Shown piece after piece: positions 19,649 to 30,541 of a stretch of DNA of 64,000 nucleotides. Both the position numbers and the translations under genes were made by a program. The notes under the pieces were generated by a model. It worked only from the letters and a program-made list of their open reading frames with translations, did not search any database and was not told the DNA's origin. The stretch covers positions 155,053 to 219,052 of the forward strand of contig JAQWQD010000027.1 in NCBI GenBank assembly GCA_029244985.1, given 5' to 3'. The stretch comes from Gammaproteobacteria bacterium (GTDB lineage Bacteria; Pseudomonadota; Gammaproteobacteria; Pseudomonadales; Pseudohongiellaceae). Position 1 is the stretch's first letter. Every line of letters begins with the position of its first letter.

Positions 19649-21374
19649 GTCCAGATTAAGAATCTTATTCAAGGGCTGGCGTTTACATCTTGTATTGTTC
19701 TTTATGTCATTGTGCGTACTCGTGATAGCTTGGAAAGTAAGCAATCTGCACATCACTGATCGTGATTTTTTGCAAGGTGAGGGTGACGCTAGAACTATTC
19801 GAACAGTCCCTTTGGTTGCTAATCGCGGATTAATCTCAGATAGAAATGGTGAACCACTAGCCGTTAGCACGCCAGTGCAATCTATTTGGGTTAATCCTGG
19901 TGAGATTGCCGATGAATACGCTGCAATAGCCTTGCTCGCAAAAACCCTTGAATTAAATCCAGAAGTGCTTGCGAGAAATATTAAAAACAAGTTAGCGCAG
20001 GAATTGGAGTTTTGGTACGTAAAACGCCGTTTGTCTCCGGGAGACGCAGAGCAAGTAATGGCGTTAGATATCGTTGGGGTTTATGCGCAGCAAGAATACC
20101 AGCGTTTTTATCCTCAAGGAGAAGTTGCAGCGCATTTAATCGGATTCAGTAACGTTGATGATATTGGTCAGGAGGGCCTTGAGCTAGCATACGATGGTTG
20201 GCTAAAAGGCGTGCCTGGTCGACGGCAGGTAATGCAAGACAGGCGAGGACATATAATTGAAGAGTTAAACACGATCCAGACAGCTGAACCAGGAAAGAAC
20301 CTAGCACTGAGCATTGATTTTAGATTGCAAAGTATCGCTTATCGAGAGCTTAAGGAAGAATTTGTAAAACGACGTGCAAAAGCGGCAACTGTAGTCGTGC
20401 TAGACGTAGAAACTGGTGAGGTCTTAGCGATGGCAAACCAACCATCCTATAACCCCCACAACAAAGCGAACATGACTGACTTTAGTGTTCTAAGAAATCG
20501 TGCTATTACCGATGCATTTGAGCCTGGATCAACCGTTAAAGCTTTCACGATTGCGGCTGCACTTGAGTCAGGGTTATTTACTCCGCAAACAGTTATCGAA
20601 ACTAGTCCGGGCTGGATGATGTTAAATGGGAATGAAGTAAAAGATTTATTTGACTACGGCACCCTAACTACAACTGGAGTGATTACCAAGAGCAGTAATA
20701 TTGGCAGTAGTAAAATAGCTCTGCAGATAGGTGCCGAGCCTATTAGGGATGTATTGGAACGGGTGGGTTTTGGTCAAGTATTGGGTACTGGATTTCCCGG
20801 AGAGCGTTCTGGAGTTTTACCCAATCCAAGCCGTTGGGGTCGGCACGCTACTGCAACTTTTTCATTTGGTTACGGACTCTCTGTGACGGCACTCCAGTTA
20901 GCACAAGCCTATTCTGTGCTCGCTGACGATGGAATTCGTAAGCCAGTATCTTTGTTGAAGTTACAACAGTCTGACGTTTCTGAATTAGCGCGTAAACAAG
21001 TAATAAGTGCAGAAATAGCTGAGACAGTTCGCGGAATGTTAAGTACTGTAGTTGACGCGCAAAGTGGCGGATCTGCACTGGAAGCTAATGTGCCTTTCTA
21101 TTCGGTCGCGGGAAAAACTGGCACTGCACATGTGGTTGGAGAGCAGGGTTATGAGGACAATTTACATAACTCATTCTTTGTTGGTATGGCTCCAGTCTCG
21201 GACCCCAAAATTGTCATCGTGGTTATTATCAATGAGCCAAAAGGTGAAGAGCACTATGGCGGGCAAGTTGCGGCGCCAGTATTTTCAAGAGTTGCTACAG
21301 GGGCAATGAGAATTCTAAATATTGCGCCAGATAATATTCCTCAGGGGCAAGCTCTAAAATTGGGTTCTTTGTAA
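19641..21374 (+). CDS. ftsI: Septal peptidoglycan transpeptidase FtsI (PBP3)
   Basis: Class B penicillin-binding protein that crosslinks septal peptidoglycan with the FtsW glycosyltransferase. The 577 residues comprise a membrane anchor (about 14-32), a pedestal domain and a transpeptidase with S297-T-V-K300, the SSN triad at 351-353 and KTG at 492-494. Length and motifs are standard and no signs of truncation are seen. Its start lies inside the end of ftsL, implying translational coupling. Confidence 0.97.
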   Translation: MTESRLRILFKGWRLHLVLFFMSLCVLVIAWKVSNLHITDRDFLQGEGDARTIRTVPLVANRGLISDRNGEPLAVSTPVQSIWVNPGEIADEYAAIALLAKTLELNPEVLARNIKNKLAQELEFWYVKRRLSPGDAEQVMALDIVGVYAQQEYQRFYPQGEVAAHLIGFSNVDDIGQEGLELAYDGWLKGVPGRRQVMQDRRGHIIEELNTIQTAEPGKNLALSIDFRLQSIAYRELKEEFVKRRAKAATVVVLDVETGEVLAMANQPSYNPHNKANMTDFSVLRNRAITDAFEPGSTVKAFTIAAALESGLFTPQTVIETSPGWMMLNGNEVKDLFDYGTLTTTGVITKSSNIGSSKIALQIGAEPIRDVLERVGFGQVLGTGFPGERSGVLPNPSRWGRHATATFSFGYGLSVTALQLAQAYSVLADDGIRKPVSLLKLQQSDVSELARKQVISAEIAETVRGMLSTVVDAQSGGSALEANVPFYSVAGKTGTAHVVGEQGYEDNLHNSFFVGMAPVSDPKIVIVVIINEPKGEEHYGGQVAAPVFSRVATGAMRILNIAPDNIPQGQALKLGSL

Positions 21375-21376
21375 CG

Positions 21377-22915
21377 ATGAATACAGCTGAAAAATTGAAT
21401 TCACAAGCTTCTCTTTTAGAGCTAATCAAGGGGTATAGAGAAATTAGCGATGCCGAAGCATCGAGCTTGGAAATTGTAGTTAGAGGAGTGCAATTGGATA
21501 GTCGCCTGCTTCAACAGGGCGATTTATTCTTAGCTTGTTTTGGTCGTAATCATGACGCTCGAAATTATATCGATCAAGCAATTGTTTCTGGATGCTGCGC
21601 GATCCTTGTGGAATCCGGTGTTGATTGGCAAGGGATTCAGCTGCGAGATGCTGTACCCATAATAGCTATCGATAATTTACACGCAAAGGTAAGTGAGATT
21701 GCAGGGCGTTTTTTTGGCCATCCCAGCAAAAAGTTAAACGTAATCGGCATTACTGGTACGAATGGAAAAACTAGCTGCAGTCAATTTCTTTCGCAAACTT
21801 TGACGGCATTAGGTTGTAAATGTGGAGTTATTGGCACATTGGGTTATGGTATCAGCGGAGAGTTACAAGAGACCCAGTTAACAACTCCTGATGCAGTATT
21901 TACCCAATCAGCGCTTGCGAGAATGCATTGTGAAGATATTGACCCAATAGCCATGGAAGTTTCATCTGTCGGCTTGCATCAGAAACGTGTTTCATCTGTT
22001 CTTTTTGATACAGCGATATTTACCAATTTGACTCGTGATCATTTGGATTATCACGAAACGATGGAAGCTTATGGCGAGAACAAAAAGAAATTATTTATGA
22101 TGCCTGGGTTAAAGACAGCCATTGTAAACTTAGATGACTCTTTTGCGCTCCCAATTATTAATTCTATTTCATCCGACGTCGAGATTCTCACTTACAGTCT
22201 TGAAAACAAAATCGCTTCTGTTTTTGCGGAATCATTGGAGCTCACGCGAAATGGATTTCGAGCAAAAATATGTACACCGATTGGCATGGGTGAAATAACA
22301 GGCAAGCTTATCGGTTATTTTAATTTTAGCAATGTATTGGCAGTGTTAACTGCGCTTATAAATTACTTGCCACGTCACTCAGGGATGAATATTGATTCAA
22401 TATGCCAAAAAATTTCTGAACTTCAGCCGGTCGATGGCCGCATGGAAATAATAGAAGAAAGCGAGGAGATTACCGTAGTTGTAGATTATGCCCATACGCC
22501 CGATGGGTTGTGTAGCGCATTAACTGCACTAAAAGATCATTTTAGTGGACAGATATGGTGCATTTTTGGTTGCGGTGGAAATAGGGATAAAGGCAAGCGC
22601 CCGCTCATGGGTGAAATTGCAGAGAAGCATTCGAGTCAGATAGTCATTACTGATGACAATCCTCGCAACGAAGGAGGCGATGAAATCGTTCAGCATATTT
22701 TGAGCGGTATTAGTTGGAAAGAAAATATCAAAATCATTAGAGACAGAGCTAAGGCAATAAGTTATGCGATTAGCCAGGCTAAAGCGGGCGATGTTGTGCT
22801 TGTCGCTGGGAAAGGTCATGAAGCCTATCAAGACATTGCCGGAATAAGGAATATTTTCAGTGATGCAAAGCAAGTGCGAGTAGCACTTCAAGAGCGAGAG
22901 GGGAAGGGGAGGTAA
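21377..22915 (+). CDS. murE: UDP-MurNAc-tripeptide synthetase MurE
   Basis: ATP-dependent ligase that adds the third stem amino acid to UDP-MurNAc-L-Ala-D-Glu. ATP-binding GTNGKTS at 127-133, the carbamylated-Lys region and the DNPR motif (DDNPRNE) are present; DNPR is the hallmark of enzymes that use meso-diaminopimelate, so this cell has DAP-type peptidoglycan. 512 residues, slightly above the usual 495. It starts 2 bp after the ftsI stop. Confidence 0.97.
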   Translation: MNTAEKLNSQASLLELIKGYREISDAEASSLEIVVRGVQLDSRLLQQGDLFLACFGRNHDARNYIDQAIVSGCCAILVESGVDWQGIQLRDAVPIIAIDNLHAKVSEIAGRFFGHPSKKLNVIGITGTNGKTSCSQFLSQTLTALGCKCGVIGTLGYGISGELQETQLTTPDAVFTQSALARMHCEDIDPIAMEVSSVGLHQKRVSSVLFDTAIFTNLTRDHLDYHETMEAYGENKKKLFMMPGLKTAIVNLDDSFALPIINSISSDVEILTYSLENKIASVFAESLELTRNGFRAKICTPIGMGEITGKLIGYFNFSNVLAVLTALINYLPRHSGMNIDSICQKISELQPVDGRMEIIEESEEITVVVDYAHTPDGLCSALTALKDHFSGQIWCIFGCGGNRDKGKRPLMGEIAEKHSSQIVITDDNPRNEGGDEIVQHILSGISWKENIKIIRDRAKAISYAISQAKAGDVVLVAGKGHEAYQDIAGIRNIFSDAKQVRVALQEREGKGR

Positions 22916-22924
22916 TTCAGGACT

Positions 22925-24295
22925 TTGATTGGAACCATGCTGCTATCAGGGTTAGCCGAGCAATTGGGCGGTGAAATCATTGGGGACAATGTAGAGATAT
23001 CGGCGATGTCTACGGATACGCGTGCGTTAAAAAAAGGTGACACTTATCTGGCATTGGTAGGTCCGAATTTTAATGGAAACGATTTTTTGGTGGAAGCGGA
23101 ATCTAGTGGTGCAATTGCAGCAATAGTTTCGAATCCAATATCAAAGCATGCTCTGCCAATCCCGTTATTGCGAGTAAAAGATACGCATTTGGCTCTGGGA
23201 AAAATTGCATCGATTAATCGTGAGAGAAGCACCGCTAAAGTTATTGCGTTAACTGGCAGTCAGGGGAAAACTACAGTTAAAGAAATGATCGGAGCAATTT
23301 TATGCCGCGAAGGCGAAACCCTAATTACACAGGCGAATCAGAACAATACTGTTGGTGTGCCGTTAACACTACTACAAATAACAGATCAACATAAATTTGC
23401 TGTAATTGAAATTGGTGCAGACTGTCATGGAGAAATTGAATTTAGTGCTGCGATGGCAAAACCAGATATTGCCCTAATTACTAATGCTAATGCGGCGCAC
23501 ATCGAAGGCTTTGGTAGTCTTCAAGGGATAGTAGAAGCAAAAGGTGAAATTATTGGCACTGCAGAAGAGTCTGCTTCAATTATTCTCAATGCCGACGACG
23601 AAAATGTTGCCCAATGGATTGAGCTCGCCGCTGGGAAAAAAGTTATTCAATTTAGCGCTGCCAATCCTCAAGCTGATTGTTATGCAAAAGACACTGTAGT
23701 CGGTAAAAAGGGCGTAGTCAGTTTTACATTAAGCACTCCCCGGGGGTTAGAAAGAATAAGTCTCCAATTGTTAGGTAAACACAATGTAACCAACGCGGTT
23801 GCTGCGGCAACTGCGGCATTAGAAGTAGGTGCAAGTTTAAAATCTATTGGTGAAGGTCTGGGTAGTTTGGTGCCGGTAAATCGACGCCTAAACCCTCAAG
23901 TTGGATTTAATAGTTGTTGTGTTGTTGATGATACTTACAACGCGAGCCCATCTTCTTTTAAAGCTGCAATTGATGTTTTAATTTTATTTCCAGAGCGAAA
24001 AATTTTGATTGCTGGTGATATGAAAGAGCTAGGCCGTGAGGCTGAAGAGTCTCACCTAGAAGTGGGCCGTTATGCAAATGACTCGGGTGTTGATGAATTA
24101 TGGACCATGGGGAATTTAAGTAGTTTGACTTCGGCAGAGTTTGGTAAAAATGGTAAACATTTTGCTACGGTCAATGAATTAATTCATGCATGTAAAGCGC
24201 TAGCAGCGTCTGATGTTGTATTTCTGGTGAAAGGCTCTAGAGGGGCACACATGGAAGTAATAGTCGATGAATTGATTGAAGCTGGGAGCGACTAA
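22925..24295 (+). CDS. murF: UDP-MurNAc-tripeptide-D-Ala-D-Ala ligase MurF
   Basis: Adds D-Ala-D-Ala to complete the UDP-MurNAc-pentapeptide. The 456-residue protein has the Mur ligase ATP motif [12 protein letters not shown], the [13 protein letters not shown] segment typical of MurF and the C-terminal [15 protein letters not shown]. The start is given as TTG 22925, with GGGGAGG 12 bases before; an ATG at 22937 is a possible but more distant alternative. Its stop overlaps the mraY start by one base (TAATG). Confidence 0.96.
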   Translation: MIGTMLLSGLAEQLGGEIIGDNVEISAMSTDTRALKKGDTYLALVGPNFNGNDFLVEAESSGAIAAIVSNPISKHALPIPLLRVKDTHLALGKIASINRERSTAKVIALTGSQGKTTVKEMIGAILCREGETLITQANQNNTVGVPLTLLQITDQHKFAVIEIGADCHGEIEFSAAMAKPDIALITNANAAHIEGFGSLQGIVEAKGEIIGTAEESASIILNADDENVAQWIELAAGKKVIQFSAANPQADCYAKDTVVGKKGVVSFTLSTPRGLERISLQLLGKHNVTNAVAAATAALEVGASLKSIGEGLGSLVPVNRRLNPQVGFNSCCVVDDTYNASPSSFKAAIDVLILFPERKILIAGDMKELGREAEESHLEVGRYANDSGVDELWTMGNLSSLTSAEFGKNGKHFATVNELIHACKALAASDVVFLVKGSRGAHMEVIVDELIEAGSD

Positions 24296-25377
24296 TGTTG
24301 GTTTGGTTGTCAGATTATTTAATTCAGTTTAACAGCAGTTTTGCTGTTCTACAGTACATTACCGTGCGCGGAATATTCAGCGTTCTAACCGCGCTATTCG
24401 TGTCTTTAATAATCGGTCCCTATATGATTCGACGCCTTAACTATCTTCAGATTGGGCAAGTGGTCAGAGATGATGGACCGGAAACTCATTTTAGTAAAGC
24501 TGGGACCCCTACTATGGGCGGTGCACTCATTCTTGTAAGCATCGCAATAAGTACTTTGCTTTGGTCTGATTTAAGCAATCACTACGTATGGATAGTTTTA
24601 TTGGTAACGATTTTATTCGGTGCTATTGGTTGGGTGGATGATTACCGTAAAGTATTTGAGCAAAATACAGCAGGGCTTTCTGCAAAGTGGAAGCTGTTCT
24701 GGCAAGCATTAGTTGGTTTGGTCGCAGCTATTTTTTTGTATTATACAGCCGTCAGTCCGATTGAAATCGAATACATCGTGCCATTTTTTAAAGATGTTTC
24801 AATTAGTACTGGGATTTTTTACATCGCTATTAGTACTTTTATTATTGTTGGGTTTAGTAACGCTGTGAACCTTACTGATGGCCTGGACGGGTTGGCAATT
24901 CTGCCTACGGTGATGGTAGGCGGAGCACTCGGAATTATTGCTTATCTAGCAGGACATGCCGAATTTTCTGCATACTTAAATATCCCCAACGTTGACGGTT
25001 CTGGCGAAGTAGTTATTTTCGCTGGCGCGCTGGTCGGCGCAGGAATGGGCTTTCTCTGGTTTAACACTTACCCGGCGCAAATATTTATGGGCGACGTTGG
25101 TGCGTTAGCTCTTGGCGCTGCTTTGGGCGTGATGGCAATTATTTCTCGGCATGAAATTGTTTTATTCATTATGGGAGGTGTTTTTGTGGTTGAAACTGCT
25201 TCCGTAATTTTGCAAGTCGGTTCGTTCAAGCTGACCGGGAAACGGATTTTTCGAATGGCACCATTACATCATCATTTTGAGCTTAAAGGCTGGCCAGAGC
25301 CAAGGGTGATAGTTCGGTTTTGGATAATCACGGTAATGTTGGTGCTTTTTGGTTTAGCAACCTTGAAGCTTCGTTAA
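24295..25377 (+). CDS. mraY: Phospho-MurNAc-pentapeptide transferase MraY
   Basis: Integral membrane enzyme that transfers phospho-MurNAc-pentapeptide to undecaprenyl phosphate, forming lipid I. The 360 residues match the family. Active-site motifs are [17 protein letters not shown] and the [11 protein letters not shown] segment, with about ten membrane helices. It is tightly coupled to murF and followed by murD after 19 bp. Confidence 0.97.
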   Translation: MLVWLSDYLIQFNSSFAVLQYITVRGIFSVLTALFVSLIIGPYMIRRLNYLQIGQVVRDDGPETHFSKAGTPTMGGALILVSIAISTLLWSDLSNHYVWIVLLVTILFGAIGWVDDYRKVFEQNTAGLSAKWKLFWQALVGLVAAIFLYYTAVSPIEIEYIVPFFKDVSISTGIFYIAISTFIIVGFSNAVNLTDGLDGLAILPTVMVGGALGIIAYLAGHAEFSAYLNIPNVDGSGEVVIFAGALVGAGMGFLWFNTYPAQIFMGDVGALALGAALGVMAIISRHEIVLFIMGGVFVVETASVILQVGSFKLTGKRIFRMAPLHHHFELKGWPEPRVIVRFWIITVMLVLFGLATLKLR

Positions 25378-25396
25378 AAACTACTAGGTAAATCAA

Positions 25397-26755
25397 TTGG
25401 CCGGTGATTTGATAGTCAATGAAAAAGTTATTGTCGGTCTGGGGGAAACAGGATTATCGGTCGCTAAATTTTTAGCGTCACGAAATCAGAAATTTAAAGT
25501 CATTGATAGCCGCTTGAATCCACCGGCATTGTCTGAACTAAAAAGGATATTGCCAGAAATAGAAACTGAAGTGGGCGGACTAAAACTAAAAACCTTATTG
25601 GGAGCCAGTGAGCTAGTGATTAGTCCAGGATTAAGCCTCAAGACTCCGGTTATTGCAGAAGCAGTAGAACAAGGTGTAGCAATCACTGGAGACATTGACA
25701 TCTTTTCTAAGTCAGTACGCAAGCCTATCATCGCTGTTACAGGGTCGAATGGAAAAAGTACTGTAGTTGCGATTCTAGCTCGTATTCTTGAAAAAGCAGG
25801 AAAAAAATATGGGCTAGGTGGAAATCTGGACGGTACTAATTTTAAACCTGCCTTAGATTTGCTTAGTGAAGCACCAAAAGATTTCTATATTTTGGAGCTA
25901 TCTAGTTTTCAGCTTGAAACTACGGAAAAATTAAACGCTGAAGTAGCGGTGATTCTAAACCTCAGTGCAGATCATATGGATCGCTATGAGACTTTGGATG
26001 ACTATCACAAGGCCAAACTGAGAATTTTCAATGGTTGTAATCAGGTTGTGATTAATCGAGATGATATGTATTCCTATCCAGTTGCCGAGTTAAGTGCTCC
26101 TATTTGGGATTTCGGATTTAGTCGCCCAGGTGTTAATGGGTTGGGATTATTAGAAGAAGATGGTTATCAATATCTAGCCTTTCAGTTCGAGAAAATTGTT
26201 TCCGTCAATGAGCTCAAGATTTTTGGCCAACACAATATTTCGAATGTGCTCGCGGCAGTTGGCTTAGCTCTAGCTATAGGAATTGAATTAGACGCGATCC
26301 GTTCCGCCATCAAAGGATTTAATGGGTTGCCCCATCGATGTCAGTGGGTGGCCAATGTTTCTGGAGTGGAGTTTTATAATGATTCCAAAGGAACAAATGT
26401 TGGTGCAACCATGGCAGCAGTCGAAGGTCTGGGTCAGCGAATTTCAGGACATATTTTGCTTGTTGCTGGTGGTATGGGGAAAGGTGCTGATTTCCGTTCA
26501 TTGGTACCAGCAATCAATCGATGGGGAAAGGAAGTTATCTTAATCGGTCAGGATGCTATAGAAATAGCTTCCAATTTTGACCAAGACATTCAAATTTATT
26601 TCGCAAACGATATGCAAGATGCGGTTAGCACAGCTTTTAATCATGCGTCGTCAGGTGATGCTGTCTTGCTATCGCCCGCTTGTGCGAGTTTCGACATGTT
26701 TGAAAACTTTCAAGAACGGGGTAATGCCTTTATTCGTTCTGTGAGGCAATTGTAA
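25397..26755 (+). CDS. murD: UDP-MurNAc-L-alanine-D-glutamate ligase MurD
   Basis: Adds D-Glu to UDP-MurNAc-L-Ala. The 452-residue protein has an N-terminal nucleotide-binding VGLGETGLSV, the ATP loop TGSNGKST, ELSSFQLETT and the C-terminal LLSPACASFDMFENFQERG signature. The start is a TTG (25397); another in-frame TTG lies 12 bases later and no ATG keeps the VGLG motif. The stop overlaps ftsW by one base. Confidence 0.96.
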   Translation: MAGDLIVNEKVIVGLGETGLSVAKFLASRNQKFKVIDSRLNPPALSELKRILPEIETEVGGLKLKTLLGASELVISPGLSLKTPVIAEAVEQGVAITGDIDIFSKSVRKPIIAVTGSNGKSTVVAILARILEKAGKKYGLGGNLDGTNFKPALDLLSEAPKDFYILELSSFQLETTEKLNAEVAVILNLSADHMDRYETLDDYHKAKLRIFNGCNQVVINRDDMYSYPVAELSAPIWDFGFSRPGVNGLGLLEEDGYQYLAFQFEKIVSVNELKIFGQHNISNVLAAVGLALAIGIELDAIRSAIKGFNGLPHRCQWVANVSGVEFYNDSKGTNVGATMAAVEGLGQRISGHILLVAGGMGKGADFRSLVPAINRWGKEVILIGQDAIEIASNFDQDIQIYFANDMQDAVSTAFNHASSGDAVLLSPACASFDMFENFQERGNAFIRSVRQL

Positions 26756-27963
26756 TGACAATAGCCAGAGCGGCTATGCCAATTAGGGTGAGGTCTATGT
26801 CTTCAGTGAAGCTAAACCCTTTGTTATTGGTTGTCTGCTTATTGCTAGCTTTCGGATTGTTAATGATGACGTCAGCATCGGTTGAAATTGCAAGCAGTCA
26901 ATATAACGACCCTTTTTATTATTTCAAACGGCAAGGAATATTTGCGCTTATTGGCTTATTAGTAATGATGCTAACGCTGCACATTCCCGTTGCCATTTGG
27001 AAGAAGCTCAGCTGGTTTCTTTTGATGGGGTCATTTGTATTATTGCTTCTAGTGCTAGTGCCAGGAATTGGCAAGGTGGTAAATGGAAGTGCCCGATGGA
27101 TTGATCTCGGTTTTTTTAATTTGCAGCCTTCTGAACTCGCTAAAGTCTTCATTGTTATTTATCTTTCGGCTTATCTCGAAAGGAATCTAGAAGAAGTTCG
27201 TGATAAATGGTCTGGATTTTTAAAGCCCATGTTAGTAATTGGTGTAGCAGCGGTATTACTCGAGTTGGAGCCTGATCACGGCGCTTTAGTAATTTTAATG
27301 TTAACTGCATTTTGTATGACCTTCCTCGCGGGCGTAAAACTTTACCGTTTTCTGATAATGCTGGGATTATGCAGTGGTGCTGTCACTTACATAGCCCTAA
27401 CTAAGTCTTACGTCATCGTGAGATTCTCTTCTTATCTTAATCCTTGGGCAGAGGAAAATGTTTACGGGGGGAGTTATCAGTTAACGCAGGCATTAATCGC
27501 CTTTGGTCGAGGCGAGTGGTTCGGAGTAGGGCTTGGAAATAGCATCCAGAAACTTTACTTCCTACCGGAAGCTCATAATGATTTTGTATTAGCAATTATT
27601 GGGGAAGAGTTCGGTTTGGTAGGTGTATGCATCGTAGTTCTTCTATTTTGTTTGTTGGTCTATTTGGCGTTTTCGATTGGCAAAGCTGCTCAGGAAAAGG
27701 GTAATTTGTTTGAAGCATTTCTTGCTTATGGTCTCGGCCTCCTATTTGCGGGGCAAGCAATGATCAATATCGGGGTAAATACTGGCTTACTTCCAACCAA
27801 AGGGTTGACTTTACCGTTCCTAAGTTATGGCGGAGCAAGCTTGATTGTGAGTTGTTTTATGGTCGCCTTATTGGTTCGTATTCAATATGAAACTGAATGT
27901 TTTAGTTGCAATGAGAGTGATTTGACTAGTCATCCTAGGGGCGTAATTAACTTCTCAAAGTGA
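26755..27963 (+). CDS. ftsW: Septal peptidoglycan glycosyltransferase FtsW
   Basis: SEDS-family polymerase that works with FtsI at the septum. The 402 residues hold about ten membrane helices after a cytoplasmic lead of about 20 residues. Family motifs include GSARWIDLGFFNLQPSE, LLELEPDHG with the catalytic Asp, YGGSYQLTQALIAFGRGEW and the GLTLPFLSYGGASL signature. It overlaps murD and murG by one and four bases. Confidence 0.96.
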   Translation: MTIARAAMPIRVRSMSSVKLNPLLLVVCLLLAFGLLMMTSASVEIASSQYNDPFYYFKRQGIFALIGLLVMMLTLHIPVAIWKKLSWFLLMGSFVLLLLVLVPGIGKVVNGSARWIDLGFFNLQPSELAKVFIVIYLSAYLERNLEEVRDKWSGFLKPMLVIGVAAVLLELEPDHGALVILMLTAFCMTFLAGVKLYRFLIMLGLCSGAVTYIALTKSYVIVRFSSYLNPWAEENVYGGSYQLTQALIAFGRGEWFGVGLGNSIQKLYFLPEAHNDFVLAIIGEEFGLVGVCIVVLLFCLLVYLAFSIGKAAQEKGNLFEAFLAYGLGLLFAGQAMINIGVNTGLLPTKGLTLPFLSYGGASLIVSCFMVALLVRIQYETECFSCNESDLTSHPRGVINFSK

Positions 27964-29066
27964 AACGGATGGATACAAAAAAAATAACAGTTCTAATTAT
28001 GGCTGCTGGAACAGGAGGGCATGTATTTCCAGCACTTTCAATTGCTGAATCTTTAAGAAAGCAATCAGTAAATGTTGAGTGGCTGGGAACACCTTCTGGG
28101 ATGGAAAATAGTTTGCTTGCTGCAACAGACATACCTTTGCATCAAGTTTCAATTAAGGGGTTGAGAGGATCAGGATTGATAAAAAAACTCACATCGCCAT
28201 TTATGTTGTGCATGGCATTTTTTCAATCATTTAATGTAATTCGACACGTGCGCCCTGATTGTGTCTTAGGAATGGGGGGCTTTATCTGTGGGCCAGCAGG
28301 GTTAGCAGCGAAACTGTTAAAAAAGCCATTGTTAATTCATGAGCAAAACGCAGTAGCTGGACTAACAAATAATATACTTTCTAAAGTGTCGATAAAAGTT
28401 TTTGAAGCCTTTCCAAATACATTTGATAAAGAGGTCAATGCAGTCCACACAGGTAATCCTTTACGTGCTGAAATATTCAACATCGATAAAGCTGAAGTCG
28501 AGGTGAATGCAAATTCTATGTTGAAATTATTGGTCTTGGGTGGATCACAGGGCTCAGCCGCTATTAATAAAGTTATTCCAGAGATTGCCGCAAATTGGGC
28601 AGAGTCGGGAGTTTTGAGCATTCGCCACCAAACTGGTAGTGCAACCTTGCAGGAAACAGCACAGCATTATCAAAAACTAGGTATACAGTTAAACAACAAT
28701 TTAGTTTTAGAGCCTTTTATTAACGACATGGCGTCGGCCTATAAGTGGGCGGATATAGTTATCTGTCGATCTGGCGCGAGTACCGTGAGTGAATTGGCAG
28801 CGATAGGGCTACCTTCAATATTGGTCCCATACCCACACCACAAGGATCAGCAGCAATTATTGAATGCTCAATGGTTGGCAAACAATGGGGCGGCCTCCGT
28901 TGTCACACAGACAGATTTTTCTGTCAAAACTGTATTACCTCAACTGGTTAAATTTCAGAAAGATCGAAATCTTTTAAAAGAAATTGGTGCCAAAGCAAAG
29001 AGACTGTCAATTAACAATGCAGGCGAAATCATTGCCTCAGAATGCGTGAGGGCTGCTAATGCCTAA
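27960..29066 (+). CDS. murG: Lipid II synthase MurG
   Basis: Peripheral inner-membrane GT28 glycosyltransferase adding GlcNAc to lipid I. Motifs are [16 protein letters not shown] (N-terminal membrane and lipid I site), [21 protein letters not shown] and the UDP-GlcNAc-binding [16 protein letters not shown] with HHKDQQQ. 368 residues from a GTG overlapping the ftsW stop; ATG 27969 is a close alternative. The end overlaps murC by 8 bp. Confidence 0.96.
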   Translation: MKRMDTKKITVLIMAAGTGGHVFPALSIAESLRKQSVNVEWLGTPSGMENSLLAATDIPLHQVSIKGLRGSGLIKKLTSPFMLCMAFFQSFNVIRHVRPDCVLGMGGFICGPAGLAAKLLKKPLLIHEQNAVAGLTNNILSKVSIKVFEAFPNTFDKEVNAVHTGNPLRAEIFNIDKAEVEVNANSMLKLLVLGGSQGSAAINKVIPEIAANWAESGVLSIRHQTGSATLQETAQHYQKLGIQLNNNLVLEPFINDMASAYKWADIVICRSGASTVSELAAIGLPSILVPYPHHKDQQQLLNAQWLANNGAASVVTQTDFSVKTVLPQLVKFQKDRNLLKEIGAKAKRLSINNAGEIIASECVRAANA

Positions 29067-30483
29067 TGCGCCACAAATTCATCAAATTCCTGAAATGCGT
29101 CGGATAAGCACGATACATTTCGTTGGTATCGGCGGCGCAGGAATGTGTGGGATAGCAGAGGTCTTGTTAAATCAGGGATATCAAATTACCGGCTCTGATA
29201 TTAAAGAGTCTCCTAATACAGAGAGATTAAAATCTCTTGGCGCAATAATATTTATTGGACATGACTCAATAAATGTCAAGAAGGCAGACGTTGTAGTTTA
29301 TTCGAGTGCTATAGACAGAAAAAACCCCGAAATCAAAGCGGCTGTTAGTCACGCTAAGCCGCTTATTGCACGAGCGGAAATGTTGGCAGAATTAATGCGT
29401 TATCGCCATTCGATTGCAATCGCGGGCACTCATGGGAAAACGACAACAACAAGTATTGTTTCCTCGATATTGGCCGCAGGGGGCTTGGATCCTACGTTTG
29501 TTATTGGTGGATTGTTAAATAGCGCTGGAGCGAATGCTCAACTGGGTCAAAGCAGGTACTTGGTGGCGGAAGCAGACGAAAGCGATGCCTCTTTTATGCA
29601 TTTACAGCCAATGGTTGCTGTGGTCACGAATATTGAAGCGGATCATATGAGCACTTACGGTGGTGATTTCGCAAACCTAAAAAAGTATTTTGTGGATTTT
29701 CTCCATAATTTGCCATTTTATGGTTTAGCCGTACTTTGTATTGATGACCCAGTAGTGCGCGAAATCCTTCCATTAGTTTCAAGGCCAAAGATTACGTATG
29801 GATTTTCTAAAAACGCTGATTTTAGGATCAAGAACTTAACTCAAAAGAAACAAACGACGGAATTTGAAGTTCAACAGCGCGGCAAAAAAAAGCCATTGAA
29901 AGTTAAGTTGAATATGCCTGGTAGACATAATGCATTAAATGCAACTGCTGCTATCGTGATTGCAAGTGACGAAGGTGTCAAAGACAAAGATATAAAGTCT
30001 GGAATCGAGAAATTTTCTGGCGTTGGTAGGCGTTTTGACGTGCAGGGTGAGTTTGGCGTTGAGGGTGGCAGTGTATTGCTTGTCGATGACTATGGTCATC
30101 ATCCAACGGAAGTGGAAGCGACGATTAAAGCATTACGTGACGGTTGGCCAAAAAACCGATTGGTGATGATTTATCAACCGCATCGCTACAGTAGGACTAA
30201 AGATTTGTATGAAGACTTTGTCGAGGTTCTCTCTGGTGTTGATGTTCTATTATTGCTCGAAGTTTATTCGGCGGGAGAAAAGAAAATCGCTGGTGCAGAT
30301 TCACGAAGCCTTTGCCGAAGTATCCGGTTGCGAGGCAAAGTTGACCCAATTTATGTTCAGAAAGAAGCAGATATTCACGACGTTTTGCGGGGACTGGTTA
30401 GGGCTGGAGACCTAGTTCTGACCCAAGGTGCGGGGAGCGTTGGAGCTCTGGCTAAAGAGATTGCCCAAAAAGGGCTCAATTAG
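29059..30483 (+). CDS. murC: UDP-N-acetylmuramate-L-alanine ligase MurC
   Basis: First Mur ligase, adds L-Ala to UDP-MurNAc. The 474-residue protein has the Rossmann-like [15 protein letters not shown], the ATP loop [20 protein letters not shown] and the C-terminal [14 protein letters not shown] and YQPHRYSRT segments. It overlaps the end of murG. No murB gene is found after it, as in the E. coli cluster. Confidence 0.97.
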   Translation: MPNAPQIHQIPEMRRISTIHFVGIGGAGMCGIAEVLLNQGYQITGSDIKESPNTERLKSLGAIIFIGHDSINVKKADVVVYSSAIDRKNPEIKAAVSHAKPLIARAEMLAELMRYRHSIAIAGTHGKTTTTSIVSSILAAGGLDPTFVIGGLLNSAGANAQLGQSRYLVAEADESDASFMHLQPMVAVVTNIEADHMSTYGGDFANLKKYFVDFLHNLPFYGLAVLCIDDPVVREILPLVSRPKITYGFSKNADFRIKNLTQKKQTTEFEVQQRGKKKPLKVKLNMPGRHNALNATAAIVIASDEGVKDKDIKSGIEKFSGVGRRFDVQGEFGVEGGSVLLVDDYGHHPTEVEATIKALRDGWPKNRLVMIYQPHRYSRTKDLYEDFVEVLSGVDVLLLLEVYSAGEKKIAGADSRSLCRSIRLRGKVDPIYVQKEADIHDVLRGLVRAGDLVLTQGAGSVGALAKEIAQKGLN

Positions 30484-30541
30484 TGCCAGTTTATTGATTT
30501 TTAGACAAGAGTTTGGTCAAAGTTAGTCAAGAAAAACAGCT

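Noticed and set aside
19619..19990. A 123-codon frame antisense to the start of ftsI
   Set aside because: Contained in ftsI with no family resemblance and no upstream signals.
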